Origin: UBA10364 sp905182675
GTDB lineage: Bacteria > Bacteroidota > Bacteroidia > Flavobacteriales > Schleiferiaceae
NCBI GenBank assembly: GCA_963933975.1
Contig: CAWVWE010000019.1
Coordinates: 1 to 39,996, forward strand
Direction of reading: 5' to 3'
Length of the DNA: 39,996 nt
Part shown: positions 1 through 7,076 of the stretch, piece by piece
How the letters are laid out: each line of letters starts with the position of its first letter
Position numbering within the stretch: position 1 is the stretch's first letter
Program-made: the position numbers and the translations under genes
The notes under the pieces: generated by a model
Databases searched by the model: none
Seen by the model: only the letters and a program-made list of their open reading frames with translations
Told to the model about the DNA's origin: nothing

Positions 1-102
1 AAATCCAGTCTTAAGTTTTTACGCAAGACTCCATGGGCAAGAGACAAAGTAGAGCGGCTCTTTTTAGACACCTTTCCTAACGGAATAGAAGAAAAGCTCT
101 AA
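1..102 (+). CDS. VF530-family (DUF2132) DNA-binding protein, C-terminal fragment
   Basis: The window opens inside a reading frame that runs for 33 codons to a TAA at 100-102. The visible piece contains SSLKFLRKTPWARDKVERLF, which matches the C-terminal signature I recall for the small VF530/DUF2132 family (about 70-80 residues, a fold linked to DNA binding). The start and roughly the first half lie outside the window. The tail (DTFPNGIEEKL) is family-variable. The identification rests on one conserved motif; the cellular role of the family is poorly known. Confidence 0.7.
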   Translation, partial: KSSLKFLRKTPWARDKVERLFLDTFPNGIEEKL

Positions 103-156
103 TGTCTTCATAATCAATGTATAATTGTATCTTTTGTTTAACAAAACTATCATAGT

Positions 157-1515
157 ATGAAATCCAAGGCGCTTCTTATTCTCTCCATTATTTTACTATT
201 TAGTATCTCTGGCAAATCAACACACTTGATGGGAGGAGAAATTATAGCTCAACAAATTAATGGCTATCAGTACCAAATCTTTATGACCGTTTACCGTGAT
301 ACCGCGGGCGTTCCGATGGAGAATACTGCCCAGTTTTATATTACTGATTCGGCAGGTACGAATGTTGCAACCTTAACAACGCCATATGATTCTGTTCTCA
401 GCGGTAATACGTTACCTATGTATCCATACGGAGTGGAAGTCTATTTTTTCATTGATACAATAACCTTCTCAGGAAGTGGGACTTATACTATCGGCTGGAG
501 TAGTTGCTGTCGAAATGGCGCTATTCAGAACATATCAACTCCTCTAAGCCAAAGTATGTTTCTACAGACGGAGATAACCGTCTTTGATAGTACGAGTAAT
601 TCTACTCCATGGTTCCTAGTACCTGCATCTATTTTTTTGCCATCAAACACTCCTTGGCAATACAATCCGTTGCCCTTCGACCCTGATGGAGACTCACTGT
701 ACTGGAGTTTATCGCAGCCATTGAATGCGCTGAACACGCCATGTCCTGGATATACACTTCCCCCCGGTAGTATCTCTAATCCTATGACTATTAATCCAAT
801 TACTGGCACCATTACTTGGACAGCTACCATGGTTGGAAATTTTGTGACTTCCGTCTTAGTCGAAGAGTTTCGAGATGGTCAAAAGATTGGTGAGATTCGT
901 AGGGATATGCAATTCATTGTAGTTCAAACGAGCGTCACTGGGCCTCTTTGGAATACAGGTAACTTGCCAGTGGATAGTTTTGGGAATGTACATGTAAACC
1001 TCATTCAAAACTCTTCTTTTTCGATGTCTGTATCTGGCTATTCGCCCAATGGCAGTACGTTATATGCCGATGCGTTTGGAGAGCCTTTCTTTACTGCGCC
1101 AAATCCAGCGCAATGGACCTGTATTGGTTCAAGCTCAAACGATACCATTCAAGGCACTATACTATGGGCGCCAAGCTCGGCTCAATCAAGAAGCACCCCA
1201 TATATTCTGGCGCTACGATTGACTGATGGATTTCTTGCGCAAGACCTATCAATAATATTTCAGGTATCCACGGGCATAGGCTTGGAAGAAAACAAACTAC
1301 AATATGTCAGTTTCCCAAACCCTGCTTCTGAAGGGATAACAATAACACCGTCTCCAGATAGAGCCTTCCTTTACAACATGAATGGCCAACAATGGGAACT
1401 CCTTCAGATTAATAATCGTTGGGACATAAGCCATTTAACACCGGGATCTTATGTTCTTCGCGCATTCAGTCGTAATGGCGAGACAGTAGGAACGACCCGT
1501 TTAATCATTCAGTAA
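157..1515 (+). CDS. Secreted protein with T9SS type A sorting domain
   Basis: This 452-residue protein has an N-terminal signal peptide (hydrophobic residues about 5-19) followed by THLMGGEI, a start seen in many secreted Bacteroidota proteins of unknown function. The middle (about residues 30-370) looks like beta-sandwich repeats rich in Ser, Thr and Asn, with an FDPDGDSL stretch near residue 172 that resembles a cadherin-like calcium-binding site. The last 75 residues are a T9SS sorting domain (FPNPASEGITI, then HLTPGSYVLR, ending near the C-terminus), so the protein should pass the outer membrane through the type IX system and be surface-attached or released. No enzymatic motif was found. 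An A/T-rich TATCTTTTG element lies about 20-30 nt upstream of the start and could be a promoter. Function unknown; a surface or matrix protein is the best guess. Confidence 0.85.
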   Translation: MKSKALLILSIILLFSISGKSTHLMGGEIIAQQINGYQYQIFMTVYRDTAGVPMENTAQFYITDSAGTNVATLTTPYDSVLSGNTLPMYPYGVEVYFFIDTITFSGSGTYTIGWSSCCRNGAIQNISTPLSQSMFLQTEITVFDSTSNSTPWFLVPASIFLPSNTPWQYNPLPFDPDGDSLYWSLSQPLNALNTPCPGYTLPPGSISNPMTINPITGTITWTATMVGNFVTSVLVEEFRDGQKIGEIRRDMQFIVVQTSVTGPLWNTGNLPVDSFGNVHVNLIQNSSFSMSVSGYSPNGSTLYADAFGEPFFTAPNPAQWTCIGSSSNDTIQGTILWAPSSAQSRSTPYILALRLTDGFLAQDLSIIFQVSTGIGLEENKLQYVSFPNPASEGITITPSPDRAFLYNMNGQQWELLQINNRWDISHLTPGSYVLRAFSRNGETVGTTRLIIQ

Positions 1516-1617
1516 TAGAAAATCGCTTCCAAGTGAAGCCGTCTTTTATGTTTTCCGCAGCCGGTTATGACTGACTCAAATTCTGTAGTATATTAACATT
1601 CAAATTACCAAATTCTA

Positions 1618-3624
1618 ATGAAAAAAATAGTACTCCTAGGATTGGCTGTACTGGCCTTAAGCTCCTGTAACCCTCAAGAAGAAATGCACACCGAAGAATC
1701 TCACAACGATTTCCAATGGCAGGTAGACCGCTTTGCCGATGTCAAAGTATTGCGCTATCAGGTTCCATCATGGGACAACTTATCCTCTAAACAGAGAATC
1801 TATGCCTACCACCTTACCCAGGCAGGACTCGCCGGTAGAGATATCATGTGGGACTGTAACTACAGACACAACTTGGAGATTAGAAAAATCTTAGAAACTA
1901 TTATTTCTAGTGATGAAGTGGATCATGCCTCTCCAGAGTTTTTAGACTTTGAGGTGTATGCAAAGCGTGTGTTTTTCGCAAATGGTATTCACCATCATTA
2001 CAGCAATGTGAAGTTTGAAGCGAACTTTGACCAGCAGTGGTTTCTAAAAACCATAGAAGAACTAGGTGGTTCACTTTCGGAAGAGGCCCAGCGTGCTATA
2101 TTCGATCCGGAATTTGATGCTAAAAAAGTAAACAGAGCTGATGGTGTCGACTTACTCTTAGCCTCAGCTGTTAACTTCTATGCGCCAGATGTAACTCAAT
2201 TAGAAGCAGAAGCATTTTACGCTGCTAAAGTAGATGCGGATCCTGCGCGTCCTTTAAGTCATGGGCTTAACAGCAGACTCTCGAGGGATGAAGAGGGTAA
2301 TCTTTACGAAGAAGTTTTTAGTGCTGATGGCCGTTATTCTAAAAGTATCAACCAAATAATTGGCCACCTCGAACAAGCTAAAAACGTCACCGAAAACGAA
2401 GGTCAAGCAGTTGCACTAGGTCTATTGATAGCATACTACCAAACAGGTGATTTAAACAAGTGGGACGACTATAACATTGCATGGGTAAGTAATACTGATG
2501 GCGATGTGGATTACATTAATGGTTTTGTAGAAGTTTACAATGATCCTATGGGATATCGTGGTTCGTACGAAACGGTTGTCCAGGTAAAAGACTTCGATGC
2601 CAGCGCACGTATGTCTGTAGTTGCGGAGAATGTACAGTGGTTTGAAGACAACAGCCCAATAGACGACTCTCATAAAAAAGAAAGTGTAGTTGGTGTGAGC
2701 TATAAGATTGTAGCCGCTGTAGGCGAAGCTGGAGACTCCTCTCCTTCTACCCCTATTGGCGTAAATCTACCTAACGCGAATTGGATTCGTGTGGAACATG
2801 GATCAAAAAGTGTTTCTTTAGGAAATATTGAAGACGCCTACCACCAAAGCTCCGGTGAAGGAATGGCTAAGGAATTTAGCTTTTCCACTATGCACCGTGA
2901 ACGGGCTGATAATTACGGTGTTTTAGGTTCTAAAATGCACACTGCACTTCATGAAGTGGTGGGACATGCCTCAGGAAAAATTAATCCTGGAATAGGTACC
3001 CCGAAAGAAACTCTAAAAAATTATAGTTCTACGCTAGAAGAAGCCCGTGCCGATCTAGTGGCACTTTACTTTATCCTCGATGATAAGATGCAAGAAATTG
3101 GTCTAATGGAAAATAAAGAAGCTGGGTATTCTGAATTTGATAATTACATCAGCAATGGTATGATGCTGCAACTGCGCAGAATTCTACCTGGTGATGATAT
3201 TGAGGAAGACCATATGCGCAATCGTCAACTAGTCGCCTCATGGGCCTTTGATCGTGGTACTAGTGAAAACGTGATTGAGCGAAAATTGATCGATGGAAAA
3301 ACCTATTTCGTCGTCAATGATTATGACAAACTTCGGGGATACTTCGGGGAACTACTCAACGAGATCCAACGCATCAAAAGTGAGGGGGATTTCGAAGCTG
3401 GTCGACTTCTTGTAGAGACTTATGGGGTTAAAGTGGACCAGGAACTTCATGCAGAGGTTCTACGTAGATCAGCGCCATTAAACCTAGCACCATACAGTGG
3501 GTTTGTCAATCCAGAAATGATCGCTACCATGGAAGGTGACTCCATCATGGATGTTGAAATGACGTATCCTATGGATTTCTTAGGCCAGATGTTACGATAC
3601 GGCAGCACCTATAGTTTTGAATAA
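1618..3624 (+). CDS. Dipeptidyl peptidase III-like lipoprotein (peptidase family M49)
   Basis: A zinc-dependent exopeptidase that should remove dipeptides from the N-terminus of short peptides. The M49 signature HEVVGH is at residues 445-450 (HExxGH, two zinc ligands and the catalytic Glu), and the second motif EEARAD is at 474-479, supplying the third ligand. The length of 668 residues fits bacterial DPP III. The N-terminus MKKIVLLGLAVLALSSC is a lipoprotein signal with lipobox Cys17, so the enzyme is probably anchored in the periplasm or outer membrane, unlike cytosolic eukaryotic DPP III. The gene stands alone and is followed by a strong bidirectional terminator. I see no truncation or missing motif. 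Confidence 0.93.
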   Translation: MKKIVLLGLAVLALSSCNPQEEMHTEESHNDFQWQVDRFADVKVLRYQVPSWDNLSSKQRIYAYHLTQAGLAGRDIMWDCNYRHNLEIRKILETIISSDEVDHASPEFLDFEVYAKRVFFANGIHHHYSNVKFEANFDQQWFLKTIEELGGSLSEEAQRAIFDPEFDAKKVNRADGVDLLLASAVNFYAPDVTQLEAEAFYAAKVDADPARPLSHGLNSRLSRDEEGNLYEEVFSADGRYSKSINQIIGHLEQAKNVTENEGQAVALGLLIAYYQTGDLNKWDDYNIAWVSNTDGDVDYINGFVEVYNDPMGYRGSYETVVQVKDFDASARMSVVAENVQWFEDNSPIDDSHKKESVVGVSYKIVAAVGEAGDSSPSTPIGVNLPNANWIRVEHGSKSVSLGNIEDAYHQSSGEGMAKEFSFSTMHRERADNYGVLGSKMHTALHEVVGHASGKINPGIGTPKETLKNYSSTLEEARADLVALYFILDDKMQEIGLMENKEAGYSEFDNYISNGMMLQLRRILPGDDIEEDHMRNRQLVASWAFDRGTSENVIERKLIDGKTYFVVNDYDKLRGYFGELLNEIQRIKSEGDFEAGRLLVETYGVKVDQELHAEVLRRSAPLNLAPYSGFVNPEMIATMEGDSIMDVEMTYPMDFLGQMLRYGSTYSFE

Positions 3625-3642
3625 CTGATCCGCAAAATAAAT

Positions 3643-3672
3643 AAAAACAGGCGCCAAAAGGCGCCTGTTTTT
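3643..3672. terminator. Bidirectional intrinsic terminator after the M49 gene
   Basis: A 13-bp perfect stem (3643-3655 with 3660-3672) closes a 4-nt AAAA loop. The core is GGCGCC, flanked by A-rich and T-rich arms, so a U tract follows the hairpin in either direction. It lies 19 nt after the M49 stop codon. Confidence 0.9.
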
Positions 3673-3780
3673 ATTTACAGATTACACGAAATATATCGAT
3701 CTAAATCGTGAGTTAATTTAAAAGATGGTCTCGTTTTACTAGAATCTAACTAACTTGATGTACCTAAGTAATCAAAAGTC

Positions 3781-4251
3781 ATGAAGCAATCTAAGCAGAT
3801 AACATACGAGTACGATTCGAATTGGAGAACATTAGAGCTTATTCCACCGTTCATTGCAACGCGACTGGAAGAGTTGCTGAAAAATGCTTATGCGCCCTAT
3901 TCTAACTATCCTGTATCGAGCATAGTAGTGCTTGATAATGGCGAAACGTATGTAGGAACAAACCAAGAGAATGCTGCTTTTCCTTCCGGTATGTGTGCTG
4001 AACGTGTAGCTGTTTTTGCTGCTCAATCGGCTTGGCCCAATATCCCTATTGCCGCTGTATATATCATGACCGGTGAAACGGAAAGAGAGCCAGCAGCTCC
4101 CTGTGGAGCCTGTAGACAGGTTCTACATGAATCTGAGTATCGACAAAAAGAACCTTACGACTTGTATTTATTAAACCGTGGTGACGTACTTTTGCGCTTC
4201 AAGGGAGTACAGGATCTCTTACCCTTGAGTTTCTCCCTCCCTACATCTTAA
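3781..4251 (+). CDS. cdd: Cytidine deaminase
   Basis: Converts cytidine and deoxycytidine to uridine and deoxyuridine in pyrimidine salvage; cytosolic. The zinc site is visible as C72-A73-E74 (MCAER, with Glu74 as the proton shuttle) and PCGAC with Cys108 and Cys111. The NAAFPSG stretch before Cys72 is typical of the family. At 156 residues it is slightly longer than the 130-residue homotetrameric type because of an N-terminal extension of about 20 residues. It lies 14 nt upstream of the AMP nucleosidase gene on the same strand, forming a likely two-gene nucleotide-salvage unit. Confidence 0.93.
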   Translation: MKQSKQITYEYDSNWRTLELIPPFIATRLEELLKNAYAPYSNYPVSSIVVLDNGETYVGTNQENAAFPSGMCAERVAVFAAQSAWPNIPIAAVYIMTGETEREPAAPCGACRQVLHESEYRQKEPYDLYLLNRGDVLLRFKGVQDLLPLSFSLPTS

Positions 4252-4265
4252 AAACCTATCTGTTT

Positions 4266-5036
4266 ATGAAGACCAAAGAGGAAATTGTCAAAAATTGGCT
4301 TACTCGCTACACAGGAGTAGAATTAGAAGACTTTGGGTCTTATATTTTACTTACCAACTTTCAACATTACGTAGATCTTTTCTCAGAGATTACCGGCGCA
4401 GTAGTTCTTGGTAAAGATAAATCCATGAGCAGTTGCACCCACGAGGGCATCACTATGATCAACTTTGGAATGGGTTCACCAAACGCAGCTACGGTAATGG
4501 ACCTGTTGGGTGCAATTAATCCAAATGCCGTCTTGTTTCTGGGTAAATGTGGAGGTCTTAAAAAACGCAATACGATTGGCGATCTTATTCTACCCATTGG
4601 CGCCATTCGAGGAGAAGGAACATCTAATGACTATTTCCCACCAGAAGTACCTGCAATGCCTTCATTTGCCTTGCAAAAAGCGGTATCCACCACGATCAGG
4701 GATAATGGGATTAACTACTGGACAGGAACTGTTTATACCACGAACCGCAGGGTTTGGGAATTTGATGGTAAGTTTAAAAAATACCTTAAAAAGATACGTG
4801 CATACGCCATAGATATGGAGACCGCAACTCTTTTTACGGTTGGGTTTCATAACAAGATTCCTACTGGTGCACTACTCTTGGTTACTGACTCCCCAATGGT
4901 TCCAGATGGTGTAAAAACATTGGAAAAGGATAAGGTAAATTCCAAGTTGTTTGATGAACGCCATGTGAACATTGGCATTGAATCTCTCCAACAGTTAATG
5001 AATAATGGAGATACCATTCGACACCTCGTATTCTAA
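4266..5036 (+). CDS. amn: AMP nucleosidase
   Basis: Hydrolyses AMP to adenine and ribose 5-phosphate, helping control the adenylate pool. The 256-residue protein is the short Bacteroidota form, consisting of the purine-nucleoside-phosphorylase-like catalytic domain without the N-terminal regulatory domain of the E. coli enzyme. Recognisable parts are the glycine-rich GMGSPNAATVMDLLGA (around residue 70), the FLGKCGGLKKRNTIGDLILP stretch (around 91-110) and the nucleoside-binding DMETATLF segment with its Glu near residue 186. It follows the cytidine deaminase gene closely. Its 3' end abuts a decayed TonB-receptor fragment on the same strand. Confidence 0.92.
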   Translation: MKTKEEIVKNWLTRYTGVELEDFGSYILLTNFQHYVDLFSEITGAVVLGKDKSMSSCTHEGITMINFGMGSPNAATVMDLLGAINPNAVLFLGKCGGLKKRNTIGDLILPIGAIRGEGTSNDYFPPEVPAMPSFALQKAVSTTIRDNGINYWTGTVYTTNRRVWEFDGKFKKYLKKIRAYAIDMETATLFTVGFHNKIPTGALLLVTDSPMVPDGVKTLEKDKVNSKLFDERHVNIGIESLQQLMNNGDTIRHLVF

Positions 5037-5082
5037 ATTACAATGGGCATTTAATGGATGTATTTTGATTCAAAAATTGAGT

Positions 5083-5394
5083 CTAAATTATTCGTTTAGA
5101 ATTATTCTGACTGCGGCAGAACTGCAGCGATTTGACATTCAAGATGGCAATACCCTACTACAGTCTCAACCCGTTGTATTTACTCAGCAAGAATATGGTT
5201 GAGGACTTAGATTAAATATCGGTTTTAGCGGAACGGGGGTTGATAGAAGCTCGCGAATCACACTTATTGAGGACGGTGTTTTAACCCCTCCAGCAGCTTA
5301 TAGTGGACCAGCAGCGTATTATTCGCCCGTTTTATGGAAGTATAAGCAACTAGAAATTCTACAAGGAGAAGCCGCCTTAATCACCGGTCCTCAA
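5083..5394 (+). pseudogene. Decayed TonB-dependent receptor plug-domain fragment
   Basis: Reading one frame (codon starts congruent with 5005) gives TAAELQRFDIQDGNTLLQSQ, then an in-frame TGA at about 5200, then GLRLNIGFSGTGVDRSSRIT and EDGVLTPPAAYSGPAAYY, and further QLEILQGEAALITGPQ. This is the plug domain of a FecA-like outer-membrane receptor (plug motif, then the GPQ/GPY point where the barrel would start). There is no signal peptide before it and no barrel after it. The stop could be a single-base change from TGG or GGA in a QEDG(W/G)GLRPNIG-type motif. The remnant ends where the convergent hydroxylase gene begins its 3' end (overlap about 14 nt). It is a remnant of a lost receptor, probably cut by insertion or deletion. 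Confidence 0.8.
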
Positions 5395-6403
5395 AGGAAG
5401 AGGGTTTGTTTTGTATACCGTTGATTAAGAGTATAGCTATAAAGTTTAGTGCGAACACTAGAGCAAACCAACGGAAATCATTAATCTGAATTAACGTCTG
5501 GTAAGCTATTACATAAATAATTATACCCAAAGCTAGTTTCACTCGAGAGGTTGACGCTTTTATTGGAATGACATTGGGCGTTTCTGATGATTGATGTTCA
5601 GGTCCCACAAAAAGCAGTCTGAATCCATTTCTAAATCCTCTTGTTCTGAAATTTGAAAGGAGTTTCTTGAAATAGAACAATTGAAGATTGATAAAATCCC
5701 GATGCGGAAGAGTTGTGGTTAATCCATATCTCACTGGTTTAACTAGTGGTTCATATGTCCCAAACAAACGGTCCCAAATAATGAATACTCCACCAAAGTT
5801 TTTATCAAGATACTCTTCATTCGATCCATGATGAACTTGATGGTGTGCCGGCATTACTAGAAATTTTTCTAATACGGGAATGGTTTTAATAAACTGGGTG
5901 TGTAGATAATATTGATAAAAGGCATTGAGATAACTGCTCAGAATGACATATTCAACGGGCAAGCCAAATACTACCAGAATACAATACATGACGCTTCTTA
6001 AAATAAATCCAAGAGGACTCAATGCAAAATTCACACTTAAATTAAATTCCTCACTATGATGGTGTACGAGGTGTATACCCCACATTATAGAGACCCTATG
6101 ACCGGCCAAATGAAATATATACCATATGAGGTCTAAAGCGATAAAAGTGATTATCAGAACCCACCATGTTTGAGGGAGTGTTTCAAAGAGGGCTATATCT
6201 ATTGAATTATTTAGTAATACGATGGATCGCTCTGTTAGATAAAGGCCTAAAAGACGTTCTAGGAATCCCAAAGAAATGTTTATTGCAGTTTGCTCGAGGG
6301 TAATCTTCATGCCCTTCTTTTTAAGAAAGTACACCTCCAACAGAAAGATTAATAAACCGATCGGAACGAGATATGGAATAAACTCTGCACTCATAATAGA
6401 CAT
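5381..6403 (-). CDS. Sterol desaturase / fatty acid hydroxylase family membrane protein
   Basis: An integral membrane di-iron oxygenase of the FA_hydroxylase (sterol desaturase) family. The histidine boxes are present: HLAGH (98-102), HLVHHH (111-116), and HHQVHH (187-192), plus His168 in a YLHTQ segment. Four to six hydrophobic helices surround them, including three near the C-terminus. Such proteins hydroxylate or desaturate lipid chains or sterol-like or carotenoid substrates using O2; the substrate cannot be read from sequence. The length of 340 residues is normal. It is a single gene on the minus strand, transcribed toward the TonB remnant. The start at 6403 follows the only sensible hydrophobic N-terminus; a second Met is at codon 4. 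Confidence 0.85.
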   Translation of the reverse strand: MSIMSAEFIPYLVPIGLLIFLLEVYFLKKKGMKITLEQTAINISLGFLERLLGLYLTERSIVLLNNSIDIALFETLPQTWWVLIITFIALDLIWYIFHLAGHRVSIMWGIHLVHHHSEEFNLSVNFALSPLGFILRSVMYCILVVFGLPVEYVILSSYLNAFYQYYLHTQFIKTIPVLEKFLVMPAHHQVHHGSNEEYLDKNFGGVFIIWDRLFGTYEPLVKPVRYGLTTTLPHRDFINLQLFYFKKLLSNFRTRGFRNGFRLLFVGPEHQSSETPNVIPIKASTSRVKLALGIIIYVIAYQTLIQINDFRWFALVFALNFIAILLINGIQNKPSSFEDR

Positions 6404-6763
6404 TACTTTAGCCTAAAGGAACAAACCATTTTTTTATATCTCTTTAAGAAAATATCTCATTTAATGACTAAATACAGATATAATAGCAGTGCTATGTTGA
6501 GTTTATGAGTATTAGTGATTATATATTGACACAATGCTATCGATTAAGTTGGACTCTCCATATTTCCAGAGAGACAGCTTGGAGGCGACATATATATCCA
6601 ACTCAGGTAGGTTCTCAACATGCAGCAGCTTGACCTCTCCCTAAAACGAAAGTGATTATCTATTGGCCAATCAGGCTCACCTCTGTGAATGCTGGGAGTT
6701 TATTTGGCTTTGTATCTGGCTAAAGATTTGTAGTCGTACAATAATCGTACAATACCTTAAAAC
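6404..6763. other. Intergenic stretch with a possible gene remnant
   Basis: About 400 bp between the hydroxylase start and the tRNA terminator. On the minus strand a frame open from 6640 down to a TAA at 6512-6514 reads GEVKLLHVENLPELDIYVAS and goes on KLSLWKYGESNLIDS. It looks protein-like but has no start codon and a TAG directly upstream, so it may be the tail of a decayed gene of unknown family. Nothing else recognisable. Confidence 0.3.
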
Positions 6764-6805
6764 AAAAATCCCTAACACACTGTTTAAAAGTATGTTAGGG
6801 TTTTT
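6764..6805 (-). terminator. Intrinsic terminator of tRNA-Ser(GGA)
   Basis: Inverted repeat AAAAATCCCTAACA (6764-6777) against TGTTAGGGTTTTT (6793-6805), with a one-base bulge and a 15-nt loop. On the minus strand it lies just downstream of the tRNA, about 5 nt after its 3' end, and ends in a U run. Confidence 0.75.
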
Positions 6806-6810
6806 ATCTG

Positions 6811-6897
6811 TAGAGAGGAAGGGATTCGAACCCTCGATAGAGTTGCCCCTATACCAGCTTTCCAGGCAGGCCCTTTCAACCACTCAGGCACCTCTCT
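6811..6897 (-). tRNA. tRNA-Ser, anticodon GGA
   Basis: On the minus strand the sequence folds as a class II tRNA: acceptor AGAGAGG/CCUCUCU, U8-G9, D stem CCU/AGG, anticodon loop CUGGAAA (anticodon GGA), a long variable arm with a GCAA tetraloop, and a T arm with the UUCGAAU loop. CCA is not encoded. Two details are unusual: the discriminator base is A where bacterial serine tRNAs nearly always carry G, and the anticodon stem CCUGC/GCUGG has a U-U mismatch at 29:41. The overlapping open frames on both strands here are chance. Confidence 0.92.
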
Positions 6898-6906
6898 AGT
6901 GGTCCG

Positions 6907-6937
6907 CAAATCTAACGTTTAAACCGGGAATACACAA
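6907..6937 (-). promoter_or_regulatory. Bacteroidota-type promoter of tRNA-Ser(GGA)
   Basis: On the minus strand TTG (6937-6935) is followed after 20 nt by TAGATTTG (6914-6907), an exact fit to the Bacteroidota housekeeping sigma consensus (TTG, 17-23 nt, TAnnTTTG). It sits 9 nt upstream of the tRNA 5' end. Confidence 0.85.
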
Positions 6938-7076
6938 TCGCAGAAAGTTTACATATTACAACTTTTGTAAAAAGGTCAGTATGTTAGAAGAACCTATAGA
7001 TATTTGAAAATTTATACCCAAGTTGTGATATCTATTAAACATGCTAAGTGTACACAATACACTATCTTTAATTTTG

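Noticed and set aside
1525..1548. Weak hairpin GCTTC/GAAGC with T-rich end after the first T9SS gene
   Set aside because: The stem is only 5 bp and the T tract is interrupted; not enough to call a terminator.
6663..6899. Open frames on both strands over tRNA-Ser(GGA)
   Set aside because: They coincide with the tRNA and its terminator and resemble no protein family.
7041..7076. Upstream start for the large T9SS type B protein
   Set aside because: The 12 extra residues would precede a complete signal peptide that begins at 7077, so the later start is more likely.
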